Positions 27,654 through 36,837 of a stretch of DNA of 64,000 nt are shown here, piece after piece. Source of the DNA: Planctomycetota bacterium. Lineage in GTDB: Bacteria > Planctomycetota > Phycisphaerae > Phycisphaerales > Phycisphaeraceae. The translations under genes and the position numbers were made by a program. The stretch lies in the NCBI GenBank assembly GCA_016350165.1, contig CP066225.1, positions 1,364,001 through 1,428,000 of the forward strand, given 5' to 3'. How positions within the stretch are numbered: position 1 is the stretch's first letter; each line of letters begins with the position of its first letter. The notes under the pieces are model-generated. The model was not told the origin of the DNA. It saw only the letters and a program-made list of their open reading frames with translations, and did no database searches.

Positions 27654-28363
27654 GCACCACTCCTTCCAATGACTACAGTAGTAATAAAATTCGTTTCGAG
27701 AAAACTCGATAACATTGATTAATCATCTGTTATGCTTATATTTTCCTACTCAAATTTTTGTGATGAGATAACAGCAGATATCGACTGACAAGCAACAACA
27801 AAACGCGTGTGTTATATCTTTCAGATAGAAGCATTAACATAATGCTCATTTCTAGATCATATTTAGGTTGCCAGCTAACCCTTTATCGTGACATCTATTT
27901 GCAATATCGTGATATTCAATTGGTACCGAATTGCCTCTAAATTATTTCGAGCGTGAAATTTTAGCTATTTTATCTTTGAATATGCTTATACTTAACTAAC
28001 TTAACAGCTACTTGGGATTACTTAAGTACTGCATGCTTGTTCATCAAAACCAAAGATCCAGACTTATTACAATCCACCATGCTCTGATCGTTGAGTTAAC
28101 GGCATGAGAGTTTTTGGACAGCGCATCCACTTCTGAAATAAAACAGTATTTCAGCGTAAGGCTATTCGGAAGCAAATCTCATTTATGCCCCCATATGAAG
28201 GTTGTTATTACCGCACATTGTGTATTCATAATACGTGAAAGATTGGTCTTGCAAGCTTTGTATGGTATTGAGAGAATGTATTTCCATCTGGAGAGAGCCT
28301 GCTTTCTGCTCATATCCAATTAACTGAATGATTGATATTGGCCAGTAGCTGAAAGGCGAACCT
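27654..28363. other. 710-base intergenic region between divergent genes
   Basis: AT-rich, with no convincing ORF, hairpin terminator or RNA. It should hold the promoter of the sulfatase (minus) and of the zinc-ribbon protein (plus). Confidence 0.3.
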
Positions 28364-28693
28364 ATGGCGACTCTTGAATCACGAACTCTAAGATGTCCGC
28401 AATGCCATGCGATCATGGAAGAGGGTTGTTTGCCGGTGACGCAGGGGCTGACTTGGATTAAGGGGCGTAATGCAGAGGGAAATAAGTTTGCGGAGAACTT
28501 GCCGGGGACACATGCGGTGATGCGGCCGAACCATATCATGGCTTGGCGATGTCGGAAGTGCCACGTGATCACGTTTAAGTATGGGAAATCGCTGGAACAG
28601 AAGCCTTCATGGCAACGGCAGCAGGAAGATATGGTTGCGGCGAATGATGCTGCGAAAGCTGATGCGGAAGAAACGCAGGAAGCTGAAGTCTGA
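28364..28693 (+). CDS. Small zinc-ribbon protein
   Basis: 109 residues. CPQCHAIMEEGCLP near the N-terminus and WRCRKCHVITFKYGK at about 61-75 provide two CxxC pairs. The conserved GLTWIKGR between them is typical of the small planctomycete PF20097-like (DUF6487) family. The tail (about 85-109) is acidic and Ala-rich. AAAGG lies 8 nt before the ATG. Function unknown; a protein or nucleic-acid binding role is plausible. Confidence 0.7.
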   Translation: MATLESRTLRCPQCHAIMEEGCLPVTQGLTWIKGRNAEGNKFAENLPGTHAVMRPNHIMAWRCRKCHVITFKYGKSLEQKPSWQRQQEDMVAANDAAKADAEETQEAEV

Positions 28694-28795
28694 GTTTATT
28701 GAATTGAGTTGTATTAGTTTTGACGAGCGTGATTTTGATTGCGTTAGTTGTTGTATGGTCTAAAAAGGTAGTGGATTCTGTGGTGAATTTTGGGT

Positions 28796-28801
28796 TATGA
28801 T
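28796..28801 (+). promoter_or_regulatory. Pribnow-like box placed for a leaderless ATP-grasp mRNA
   Basis: TATGAT lies exactly 6 nt (GTTGGT) before ATG 28808; no SD precedes that ATG. Confidence 0.5.
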
Positions 28802-28807
28802 GTTGGT

Positions 28808-29938
28808 ATGAGTAAGCCAGTTTTGATTGTCGGGGTTAATGCGCGTGCGGCAGCGATGAGTGCGCTAAAACTTGGGTATGAGCCGTGGGTTGTCGATTGC
28901 GTGGGTTGTCGTGATCTGCAACAGGTTGCGCATACGATGAAGATCGCGTTGCGTGATTATCCAGCAAAATTGCCTGCGATGATTGATAAAGCACCGAAGA
29001 GTGCAGCGGTGATGATGTCGGGAGATTTGGAAAACTATCCGGATATATGGGAAGCGATTACATTCGGGAGAGAAGTGATTGGCAGTGGTGCGGATGCGGT
29101 GAGAGCGTCGCGGATGGTTGGTGCGTTGAATGCGATCGAGCCATCGAAGGGGGTGAAGCTGTGCAAGATTAAGGTTGATGGTGGTTTGATTGGGAAATTG
29201 ACGTCACAAATCTTTGGAATATTTGATCGACGGAAATATCTGGTGAAGCCAATTGCGGGGAGTGGGGGCATGGGAGTGAAGTTTTGGGAGAAGGGAACTC
29301 CAATTGGGAAGAAATATTATTTACAGGAGTATGTGCAGGGTATTCCGGTTGGTATTGCATTTCGAGCTGATGGATGGAGCGTGCAGTATGTGGGGGCATG
29401 TGAGATGATTTCGGGGGATAGAGCATTTGGTGCGAAGGATTTTAGTTATGTGGGGTCTATTGGTGAGATAGAGCTATCCGAAGATGCAAGAGCGGCGGTG
29501 AGTCAGATTGCGGTTGCGATGACACAACGGCATGATTTGAGGGGTGCATTTAATATTGATTTCATGATGGATTTTGCAGGGAAACTGTGGCCGATTGAAG
29601 TGAATCCGAGGTATTCTGCTGGGATGGAAATTTTGGAGAAGGTGTCGGGGAGTTCGGTGTTTGATGAATTACCTTCGAGTAGTAAAAAGAAGGGAGATGA
29701 GCAGACTTCACTCAAATGGGGCAAAGCGCTGATTAGAGCGAAAGAAGATTGTATTGCGCCAGATTTGTTTAGTGTGTTGGGTTCGCAGTGGGTTGCGAAT
29801 GTGCCTGATGAAGGTGTGAAGGTTGCGAAAGGGATGCCGATCTGTTCGGTGATTGCGGATGGCCGGACGAGGGATGAGGTTTATGATGACCTTAAAAACA
29901 AGGCGAAAAAGATTTATGAAGCGATAAAAACAGGATGA
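28808..29938 (+). CDS. ATP-grasp superfamily enzyme
   Basis: 376 residues. N-terminal Rossmann-like part (PVLIVGVNARAAAMSALKLGYEPWVVD), then the ATP-grasp region: KYLVKPIAGSGGMGVKFWEKG, YYLQEYVQGIPVGIAF, and the metal-binding end NIDFMMDFAGKLWPIEVNPRYSAGMEILE. This is the PF02655-like group of carboxylate-amine/thiol ligases, some of which sit in tetrahydromethanopterin/C1 clusters. No other C1 gene is here, so the substrate is open. ATG 28808 is preferred to an in-frame TTG at 28790, given the -10 box position. Confidence 0.85.
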   Translation: MSKPVLIVGVNARAAAMSALKLGYEPWVVDCVGCRDLQQVAHTMKIALRDYPAKLPAMIDKAPKSAAVMMSGDLENYPDIWEAITFGREVIGSGADAVRASRMVGALNAIEPSKGVKLCKIKVDGGLIGKLTSQIFGIFDRRKYLVKPIAGSGGMGVKFWEKGTPIGKKYYLQEYVQGIPVGIAFRADGWSVQYVGACEMISGDRAFGAKDFSYVGSIGEIELSEDARAAVSQIAVAMTQRHDLRGAFNIDFMMDFAGKLWPIEVNPRYSAGMEILEKVSGSSVFDELPSSSKKKGDEQTSLKWGKALIRAKEDCIAPDLFSVLGSQWVANVPDEGVKVAKGMPICSVIADGRTRDEVYDDLKNKAKKIYEAIKTG

Positions 29939-29950
29939 AGTCAAGAGGGA

Positions 29951-29983
29951 TGAGGGCGTGCCGATCATAGATCGGCGGCTATT
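29951..29983 (+). repeat. 33-bp palindromic repeat, copy C
   Basis: Begins TGAGGGCGTGCCGATC and ends GGCTATT, with hairpin CCGATC-ATA-GATCGG. It lies 12 bases after the ATP-grasp stop and matches copy A (19540) at 29 of 33 positions. Confidence 0.75.
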
Positions 29984-29997
29984 AGATGAATAGGTAT

Positions 29998-30030
29998 AAA
30001 AAAAGACGACTTAAAGTAGTCGTCTTTTTC
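29998..30030. terminator. Bidirectional terminator, ATP-grasp gene / uppS
   Basis: GACGACT (30006-30012) pairs with AGTCGTC (30019-30025); A-run before, T-run after. It lies between convergent genes. Confidence 0.88.
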
Positions 30031-30050
30031 ATTTGGTTTTAATTAGATGT

Positions 30051-30800
30051 TTAAGCAGTTGGAACTGAGCCGAATTTGCGTTGACGGTTTGCGAAAGCAT
30101 CGAACGCTTTTTGTAATTCGGCGAGATCAAATTCTGGCCAACAGCATTCAGCGATGTAGAGTTCAGCGTATGAGATCTGCCAGAGCAGATAGTTTGAGAG
30201 ACGCATCTCGCCAGCGGTGCGGATGAGAAGGTCAGGGTCAGGGAGACCTGCGGTGTAGAGGTTTGAACTAATCAGCGCTTCGTCGATTTGGGATGGTTTG
30301 AGTTCGCCTGCTTCGATTTGCTTGGCGATTTGTTGAACAGCATTGGCGATCTCTGCACGTGAGCCATAGTTGATGGCGAGTGAGAGGGTCATGCCGGTGT
30401 TGTTCTTGGTGAGCTCAACGGTGCGATCGATTTCGTCGATCACGTTTTGAGGTAAACCATCGCGGCTACCGAGCTGACGGAATTGGATGTTATTGTCGAT
30501 CATCGTCTTGCGTTCAGAGATGAGATACTCGACGTAAAGATCCATAAGGAAGTCGACTTCGGTTTGTTCGCGAGTCCAGTTTTCAGTGGAGAATGAGTAA
30601 AGGGTCAGCGCTTCGATGCCGAGTTCAGCAAGTTCGGTAACGATGGGGCGTACAGCTTCGGCACCTTTGCGGTGGCCGTAGGTACGGTTCATGCCACGAG
30701 CTTGCGCCCAGCGGCCGTTACCATCCATGATGATTGCGACATGCTTGGGGAGCTTGTCGGGGTCGATGTTTTTTAGCTTGGAAACTTCATCTCGAAGCAT
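30051..30800 (-). CDS. uppS: Isoprenyl transferase (undecaprenyl diphosphate synthase)
   Basis: Cis-prenyltransferase that makes the C55 carrier for peptidoglycan and other surface glycans. 249 residues. Motifs: IIMDGNGRWAQARG (catalytic Asp), GHRKGAEAVRPIV, LYSFSTENWTRE, and the C-terminal DLLIRTAGEMRLSNYLLWQ with YAELYI. AAGGA lies 7 nt before ATG 30800. cdsA/dxr, the frequent neighbours, are absent. purA lies about 140 nt upstream on the same strand. Confidence 0.95.
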   Translation of the reverse strand: MLRDEVSKLKNIDPDKLPKHVAIIMDGNGRWAQARGMNRTYGHRKGAEAVRPIVTELAELGIEALTLYSFSTENWTREQTEVDFLMDLYVEYLISERKTMIDNNIQFRQLGSRDGLPQNVIDEIDRTVELTKNNTGMTLSLAINYGSRAEIANAVQQIAKQIEAGELKPSQIDEALISSNLYTAGLPDPDLLIRTAGEMRLSNYLLWQISYAELYIAECCWPEFDLAELQKAFDAFANRQRKFGSVPTA

Positions 30801-30938
30801 TCAACGATCCTTACTGGCATCAAACGTCAGTGAATGAGTCGCACTGTTAAGTTTATTGTATCCAATGAATCTGGGGTTGTGGTTCAGTAATGACTGAGAC
30901 AATTCCCATACAAATCAGCGAATTTAGCGATAACGGGG

Positions 30939-32318
30939 TTATCGGAGAACTGACTGATCACGACGTGGGCCTACGGAAGCGAAGACTACTGGGACGCCGA
31001 TTTCAGCTTCGATGCGAGCAATGTATGCCTTTGCGTTCTCAGGCAGTTCATCGAACGATCTACATTCATCGACAGGTTCTTCAAAGCCCGGCAATGATTC
31101 GAAGACAGGTTTTGCCTTTGCTAATACGTCGTTATCAGCAGGGAAGTTCGTGAGCTTCTCGCCATCAACTTCGTAAGCGGTACAGATCTTGAGTTCTTTG
31201 AGTCCTGAGAGAACGTCAAGGAGCATGAGTGCGATGTGTGATGCACCTGACACTGAGACGGTGTACTTGAGGGCAACGAGGTCGAGCCAACCGCAGCGAC
31301 GTGGGCGGCCAGTTGTTGTGCCATATTCGTGACCAACTTCGCGGATACGTTCGCCGATTTCATCGTGAAGCTCTGTAGGCATTGGGCCTTCACCGACGCG
31401 TGTCTGGTAGGCTTTGACGATGCCGATGACGTTGTTGAGGTTACGGCCAGGGAAGGCAGCACCGGTGTGAACGCCGAGGGATGAACAGTTTGATGAAGTG
31501 ACGTATGGGTACGTGCCGTGATCGATGTCGAGAAGATTCGCGTTTGCACCTTCGAAGAGGAATCGATCGCCGCCACGAAGTTTTTCATGGATAAGTGAGG
31601 ATGTGTCCGTGACCATTGGGCCGAGGACTTCCATGCACTTACGAAGCATTGCGATGATTTCGTCTGCATTTACAGGGGTGTATTCGAGGTTGTGCGGAGC
31701 AGCGAGTGCTGAGAGGAGTGTGTTCTTGAACTCAACAATGCGGTTTACTTTTGCAACCAGTTTTGCATCGTCAGTGAGATCACCCATGCGAATAGCGTTG
31801 AGGCGGATGGCTTTATCTGCGTAACAAGGACCGATGCCACGGCCAGTTGTGCCGATTGGAGCTTTGGAAGATTCTTCAAGCAGGCGGTCTTCGATTTTGT
31901 GCCATGGGAGAACGACATGTGCACGGTCAGAGATCTTGAGATTCTCTGCATCGACCTGTTTACCACGCTCACGGAGTTCGAGAACTTCCTTGAGGAGCTG
32001 TTCAGGGTCAATGACGACACCGTTGCCGAGGATATTTGTTTTGCCGGAGTAAAGCATACCTGAGGGCAGCAGGTGAAGCTTGTAGGTTTCGTCGCCGACG
32101 CAGACGGTATGACCAGCGTTAGCGCCGCCGTTGTAACGGACGACTGTGTCGAAGCCAACGGTGAGCAGGTCAACGACCTTGCCTTTGCCTTCGTCACCCC
32201 ATTGGAGGCCGACGATGGCGGAGTGGCCGGTGGCAAGGCCCATGGATTCGAGAAGCTGCTGTGCAGACGGTTCGGTGGTTTTGTTACTCATTTCAGAGGC
32301 TACTTCAGAGGTCATCAT
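30939..32318 (-). CDS. purA: Adenylosuccinate synthase
   Basis: Converts IMP, GTP and aspartate to adenylosuccinate. 459 residues. It has the GTP-binding GLQWGDEGKGKVVDLL after an extra N-terminal segment of about 35 residues, then NGGANAGHTV, GTTGRGIGPCYADK, GTYPYVTSSN and TTTGRPRRCGWLD. It is slightly longer than the usual 430 because of that leader (MMTSEVASEMSNKTTEPSAQ). GAGAG precedes the start. purC and purD occur elsewhere in the window, so the purine genes are scattered. Confidence 0.96.
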   Translation of the reverse strand: MMTSEVASEMSNKTTEPSAQQLLESMGLATGHSAIVGLQWGDEGKGKVVDLLTVGFDTVVRYNGGANAGHTVCVGDETYKLHLLPSGMLYSGKTNILGNGVVIDPEQLLKEVLELRERGKQVDAENLKISDRAHVVLPWHKIEDRLLEESSKAPIGTTGRGIGPCYADKAIRLNAIRMGDLTDDAKLVAKVNRIVEFKNTLLSALAAPHNLEYTPVNADEIIAMLRKCMEVLGPMVTDTSSLIHEKLRGGDRFLFEGANANLLDIDHGTYPYVTSSNCSSLGVHTGAAFPGRNLNNVIGIVKAYQTRVGEGPMPTELHDEIGERIREVGHEYGTTTGRPRRCGWLDLVALKYTVSVSGASHIALMLLDVLSGLKELKICTAYEVDGEKLTNFPADNDVLAKAKPVFESLPGFEEPVDECRSFDELPENAKAYIARIEAEIGVPVVFASVGPRRDQSVLR

Positions 32319-32754
32319 ATTACTCTCGTAAGGTCGGTATCCGACACAACCGGAAATACGAACCCCATGCCAAGCGTAAATGACGCTGGTGGGAGGCTCA
32401 GGATTTTCCCTAGATTTTGAATCGTGCCAAAACAGTGGCAGGGCTCAAAAAGCCCGATTTTATCACGATGTTAAGCGAAGATACAGCCGACTGGAAATTA
32501 AGAATAAAAGTGGCATAAGATCAAAATATCAGAAGATGGTTGTCAGGGGGAATAGGATGTTATAAAACACGGTTGTATCTGTTGTTTCATGACCTTTCGG
32601 GCTTTTATATGTGTGTTTTGCATGTGCCTGAGAAAACGATCTGTGAGTCTACGAGGATTTTGCCAGTAGGTAACGATTTCCTGCTGCAAGGGTCAAAGAT
32701 CGGCTCGGGCGACAGGCAAGAACCTTTTGAGATTCATTAGCGAGAACCAGAAAG
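32319..32754. other. 436-base divergent intergenic region
   Basis: Lies between purA (minus) and the Rrf2 gene (plus). No ORF or recognisable RNA; no purine riboswitch core was seen. Confidence 0.3.
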
Positions 32755-33285
32755 ATGATTTATTCGAATGCTTGTGCGTACGCGATTCGTGCGATGACAC
32801 GTTTGGCCATGCTCCGACCTGATGGCTATGTGCTCTTGGACGAACTCTGCGAGGGATCAGATCTTCCACGTCATTTTGTTGCCAAGATCTTCCAGGATCT
32901 GGTCAGAAAGGGTTTGCTGACCAGTGCGAAGGGTCGAGGCGGCGGATTTGCTCTGGCCAGACGGCCTCATGAGATCCGCTTATTGGACATCATGGAAGTG
33001 GTCGACGGTACGCGTGGACTGGAAAAATGTGTTGTCGGTATGGCTGAGTGCAATAGCGAACAGCCTTGCCCGCTTCATGACAAATGGGCACCGATCCGTG
33101 ATGAGCTCAATGAGTTCCTCGAAGGGACGATGCTGGATCAAATGAGTGAGACTTTGTTGCGTAAGCTTGAGTTGCTTGGGACACCCGTTCCATCGCTGAC
33201 TCGTGAAAGCAAGCCAATCAAACGCGAAGACGAGGCACCGAACGCGGCACCTGAAGCACCGCTGACGCCTCCAACGTTTGAATAA
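32755..33285 (+). CDS. Rrf2-family transcriptional regulator with three cysteines
   Basis: 176 residues. Winged helix (MIYSNACAYAIRAMTRLAM, DLPRHFVAKIFQDLVRKGLLTSAKGRGGGF) followed by a Cys loop at C92, C99 and C105 (EKCVVGMAECNSEQPCPLHD). This is the pattern of Fe-S binding IscR/NsrR-like members, although the first spacing is one residue longer than in IscR (6 rather than 5 residues between). The tail (about 148-176) is Pro/Ala/Glu-rich. The isc or nitrosative-stress genes that would identify its regulon are not adjacent. Fe-S sensing is inferred. Confidence 0.88.
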   Translation: MIYSNACAYAIRAMTRLAMLRPDGYVLLDELCEGSDLPRHFVAKIFQDLVRKGLLTSAKGRGGGFALARRPHEIRLLDIMEVVDGTRGLEKCVVGMAECNSEQPCPLHDKWAPIRDELNEFLEGTMLDQMSETLLRKLELLGTPVPSLTRESKPIKREDEAPNAAPEAPLTPPTFE

Positions 33286-33311
33286 GTTTCATAAAACAAA
33301 ATCAACATGAA

Positions 33312-33345
33312 AAACGCAGAGCTTAATTGGCTCTGCGTTTTTTTT
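33312..33345 (+). terminator. Terminator of the Rrf2 gene
   Basis: AAACGCAGAGC (33312-33322) pairs with GCTCTGCGTTT (33330-33340), then a T-run. Confidence 0.92.
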
Positions 33346-33462
33346 CGCGTATTTAAAACCATCATAAATTCCGCACGTCATCTCAGATACACCAGTTCTT
33401 ACAACAAAATTGTTTAAACAACGGAATTGTTCATATTCACTTCATTTTTCCGGAGCTATCTT

Positions 33463-34179
33463 ATGGTTAGATTTATTTCTACTTTATGCATGCTATTGAT
33501 TTGTTGCCTACAAATTGGCTGCGTATCCAGTTATGTAACGCCAAGCAAAGGAGTGTCATTAAGCAAGATTGATAACCACAGGATTAAAAGAGCCTATCAA
33601 AGTGAGCCTGCTGCACAGTTTCCTTCTAATATTGTATTAGTCCGTGCACAAAAAACTCCAGATTATTATCAAAATCGTGGACACTTTGAGTTACCACGGA
33701 ACACTGTGGCTGAGCAAGCTGCGTTTAACGAATCTATTTCGAAACTGCCTTTGGTTGCAAACATCAGCCGATTAAGTCCGTTACTATCACCTGAGTATGC
33801 GGCTGATATTGAGGAAATACGTACAGCTGCGGCCCCGATGAAGGCGGATATGATTGCGTTATATACGGTTGATACGGAAGCGAAGGTACATGATTACGAT
33901 GTTGGGCCTTTGAATATTCTGGCATTGGGCTTCATTCCGAATCAAGAAGCGAGAGCGACAGCCACCGCTTCATTATTGCTCGTGGATGTAAGAACTGGAT
34001 ATATTTACGGCTCGTCAGAAGCAAGTGCAAGCCACAAGAAAACCTCGAACGTCTGGCTGAGCAGACAGGCTCAAAATGAATCGATTGAGCAGGCTGAAAC
34101 TGAGGCGTATGAGAAATTGATTGAAGAGTTTGCAGATTTGTGGTGTGGCGTGGCGAATGAGCACTTAGGCACACGCTAG
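33463..34179 (+). CDS. Predicted lipoprotein, unknown function
   Basis: About 238 residues. Signal peptide with a Cys-rich hydrophobic core, with LQIGC at 16-20 as an atypical lipobox. The body includes NIVLVRAQKTPDYYQNRGHFELP and MKADMIALYTVDTEAKVHD, then ATASLLLVDVRTGYIYGSSEAS, a strand pattern seen in GNA1162-like or CsgG-like accessory lipoproteins. ATG 33463 is chosen over an in-frame start at 33427 because GGAG lies 7 nt ahead. No terminator follows. Confidence 0.65.
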   Translation: MVRFISTLCMLLICCLQIGCVSSYVTPSKGVSLSKIDNHRIKRAYQSEPAAQFPSNIVLVRAQKTPDYYQNRGHFELPRNTVAEQAAFNESISKLPLVANISRLSPLLSPEYAADIEEIRTAAAPMKADMIALYTVDTEAKVHDYDVGPLNILALGFIPNQEARATATASLLLVDVRTGYIYGSSEASASHKKTSNVWLSRQAQNESIEQAETEAYEKLIEEFADLWCGVANEHLGTR

Positions 34180-34259
34180 GCCAAGAAAGATGAAGGCGAG
34201 CGAGAAAGGGCAATAAATCTGCAATGATCGTGGAAGATTGGGGCACTGGGGCCTTAAAT

Positions 34260-34288
34260 GTGAAATCTATCCCCAAACTGGTTATCTT
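34260..34288 (+). promoter_or_regulatory. Candidate purD promoter for a leaderless transcript
   Basis: GTGAAA (34260-34265), 17 nt, TATCTT (34283-34288), 6 nt (GCGTAC), then ATG 34295. There is no SD. Confidence 0.55.
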
Positions 34289-34294
34289 GCGTAC

Positions 34295-35608
34295 ATGAGT
34301 GCCAAAAACAAAAAAAAGAAGGTCAATGTCCTAGTCATCGGTAGCGGCGGCCGCGAGCATGCAATTGGGTGGAAGCTAAAACAGTCTAAACGCTGTGGTG
34401 CACTCCACTTCGCTCCCGGTAACGGCGGTACGGCAGGTCTCGGCAAAAATGTCGCGACTATCAATCCGGACCGAGTCGATACGAAAACCGTTGATGATAT
34501 CGACTACTACTGCAGACAGAACAATATTGATCTAGTCGTGATCGGTCCTGAAGATCCACTATCCCAAGGCTTGGCTGATCGTCTGGAAAAAGAAGGTCGC
34601 ATGATCTTCGGCCCAGTCGCTGCTGCTGCGAAGCTTGAAGGTGATAAAGCATATGCCAAACAGTTGATGAAGGCTGTGTCGATCCCAACGGCTGATGCTC
34701 GCGTCTTCAAGGAATACTCAGTTGCTGAAAACTATGTGAAATCACGTGAAACACCGGTCGTCGTCAAAGCTGCTGGCTTGGCGAAGGGCAAAGGTGTGAT
34801 CGTTTGTGATGACACGAATCAGGCACTCGACGCACTGGCTCAGTGCATGAAAAACAAATCTTTCGGCGATGCTGGCGATACCGTCATCGTTGAAGAGCGT
34901 TTGTCTGGTCAGGAAGTTTCGATCCTTGCACTGGTTGATGGCCGCAATATCTATGTGCTCGACCCATCACAAGACCACAAGCAAGCAAACGAAGGCGACA
35001 CCGGCCCAAACACCGGCGGCATGGGTGCTTACTGCCCTACCCCATTGGTGAATGACAAGCTGATGATGGCGATTGAACGTGAAATCCTTGTGCCAACCGT
35101 CGATGCACTGCGTCGTGAAGGTATTGAGTATAAGGGCGTACTTTATGCAGGTCTGATGCTAACTGCTGGCGGCCCAAAGGTACTTGAATACAACTGCCGC
35201 TTTGGTGATCCTGAAACACAGCCTTTGATGATGCGTTTGAAAGGCGACTTGCTTGAGATCATGATAGCGACTGCTCAAGGCACTTTAGATCAGGTCGATC
35301 TCTCATGGGATCAACGTTACTGCTGCTGCGTCGTCATGGCTTCAGGAGGCTATCCTGGCCGTTACAATGCGAATAAGACCATCAAGGGCATCGAAGAAGC
35401 AGAATCTGATCCCGATGTGAAGGTCTTCCATGCAGGCACTCGCAAATCGAAAGATGAGGTTATCTCAGCAGGTGGCCGTGTCTTAAATGTTTGTGCGATG
35501 GGCAAGGATCTGAAAGAAGCACAGGAAAAGGCAAACGCTGCTTGTGCGAAGATCAGTTTCGATGGGGCTTGGTACCGCAAGGACATCGGCTGGCGTGTGA
35601 TGAAATAG
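34295..35608 (+). CDS. purD: Phosphoribosylamine-glycine ligase
   Basis: Second step of purine synthesis (phosphoribosylamine plus glycine plus ATP to GAR). About 437 residues. N-terminal VNVLVIGSGGREHAIGWKL, then IDLVVIGPEDPLSQGLADRL, ATP-grasp VVVKAAGLAKGKGVIVCDD and VEERLSGQEVSILALVDG, DHKQANEGDTGPNTGGMGAY, and YNCRFGDPETQPLMMRL. A lysine-rich start (MSAKNKKKKV) precedes the domain. It stands alone, without purH or purN beside it. Confidence 0.96.
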   Translation: MSAKNKKKKVNVLVIGSGGREHAIGWKLKQSKRCGALHFAPGNGGTAGLGKNVATINPDRVDTKTVDDIDYYCRQNNIDLVVIGPEDPLSQGLADRLEKEGRMIFGPVAAAAKLEGDKAYAKQLMKAVSIPTADARVFKEYSVAENYVKSRETPVVVKAAGLAKGKGVIVCDDTNQALDALAQCMKNKSFGDAGDTVIVEERLSGQEVSILALVDGRNIYVLDPSQDHKQANEGDTGPNTGGMGAYCPTPLVNDKLMMAIEREILVPTVDALRREGIEYKGVLYAGLMLTAGGPKVLEYNCRFGDPETQPLMMRLKGDLLEIMIATAQGTLDQVDLSWDQRYCCCVVMASGGYPGRYNANKTIKGIEEAESDPDVKVFHAGTRKSKDEVISAGGRVLNVCAMGKDLKEAQEKANAACAKISFDGAWYRKDIGWRVMK

Positions 35609-35636
35609 CATCAGCACTCAAAATTAAACGAATAAA

Positions 35637-35665
35637 ACTGGCATTAGCAATGATGCCAGTTTTTT
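35637..35665 (+). terminator. Terminator of purD
   Basis: ACTGGCAT (35637-35644) pairs with ATGCCAGT (35653-35660), then six T. Confidence 0.9.
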
Positions 35666-35804
35666 CTTTTTAGGCCTAGGGTTTACGCCAAATCAGATCA
35701 AATGAATACCCACGCGGATGTACAGAACCTAAAATGAATCCAAAGCAAATCGCAATTTTTCTTTCACGGTTTAATATGTACATGCTTTGGATTGAGGGAT
35801 CATT

Positions 35805-36206
35805 ATGAATACAGGGTCTAAATCACAGGGACACAATCTTGACGGGCTTTCACTGATCATTGTGGAAGACGATTTTGTCGTGGCTCAATCACTTTCCGAC
35901 TTACTAGAAGCTTTCGGTGCAGCATTTGTCGACATGGCTTCAAACATCGACCAGGCACTTAAGAAAATCGATCAACGATCGTTTAATGCTGCGGTGCTCG
36001 ATGTGAATTTGCTAGGTGGCAATGTTGAGCCTGTTGCTTTGAAGCTCGAAGAAATCGGCGTTCCCTTTTTATTCGTCACTGGCTACGCATCACGCGACAT
36101 GCTTCCACCTGAATTGCAAAAACATCCAGTACTGCTGAAACCTGTCAATCCAGATGAAATGCTTGATCTTTTGTGCCAACTGATAGAGCAGACGCAAGCA
36201 GATTAA
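35805..36206 (+). CDS. Single-domain response regulator
   Basis: 133 residues, receiver domain only. Acidic triad IIVEDDFV (E21, D22, D23), phosphoacceptor D66 in AAVLDVNLLGG, T92 in VTGYAS and K112 in LLKPV are all present, so phosphorylation is expected. No output domain and no histidine kinase nearby, as in CheY/DivK-like proteins or phosphorelay shuttles. The partner is unknown. Confidence 0.92.
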   Translation: MNTGSKSQGHNLDGLSLIIVEDDFVVAQSLSDLLEAFGAAFVDMASNIDQALKKIDQRSFNAAVLDVNLLGGNVEPVALKLEEIGVPFLFVTGYASRDMLPPELQKHPVLLKPVNPDEMLDLLCQLIEQTQAD

Positions 36207-36837
36207 GTCGGATCAATTCTGTTACTGTCTCTGCGCCACGAACAAATGCTCCAACACATATCTCACAACTTTTCAACAAAATGATCAATGCATATTAAAT
36301 GAACAACACATACAAAATGATGGGATATTTATTTTTTGCGCGTTTAGCACACCGTACTAATGTTCGTGATGAATAGCACAAAACTTTCAATTCTTTATAT
36401 GAAACAATCTCAGTCAGATTAATCTGAATTTTCAGAATGAACTCCCTAGTTACACACCAACGATAATCATTCAAATGATAAAGCCGGGTTTAAACCTTAT
36501 TAAAATAGGCTAACCTATTTCAACCACTATTATTCTCCATTGCGCGATAATCCAAAAACTACCTCCAGATACAGCCATTGATTAGATACGAATCTCGTAT
36601 CACATCAATTTCTCCAATCACCTGACCATTCTGACTAGTTTCTCTAGTTCAACTAATCGTATGTTGAGCTGCTGAAATAAAATGCCACCACAAGTGAATA
36701 TGCTTGAAAAATTTGCCGTTGCGGTTACCTTGGTAGGCATTATTGTCGGCTACTTGTGTCTTTCGGGAGTGGATATTCGAAAGATTACGGTCAGCTTTGA
36801 TTATTTCTACGCATTAACCCTCCGTTCCGGTGGATGG
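36207..36837. other. AT-rich intergenic region upstream of a prepilin-like gene
   Basis: No convincing gene. An open frame continues upstream of the prepilin start to ATG 36682 and would add a hydrophobic segment (VAVTLVGIIVGYLCLSG). I regard it as non-coding or as an alternative start. Confidence 0.3.

Noticed and set aside
36682-36837. N-terminal extension of the prepilin-like protein
   Set aside because: It would place a second hydrophobic segment and 52 residues before the leader; prepilin leaders are short and basic, so ATG 36838 is preferred.
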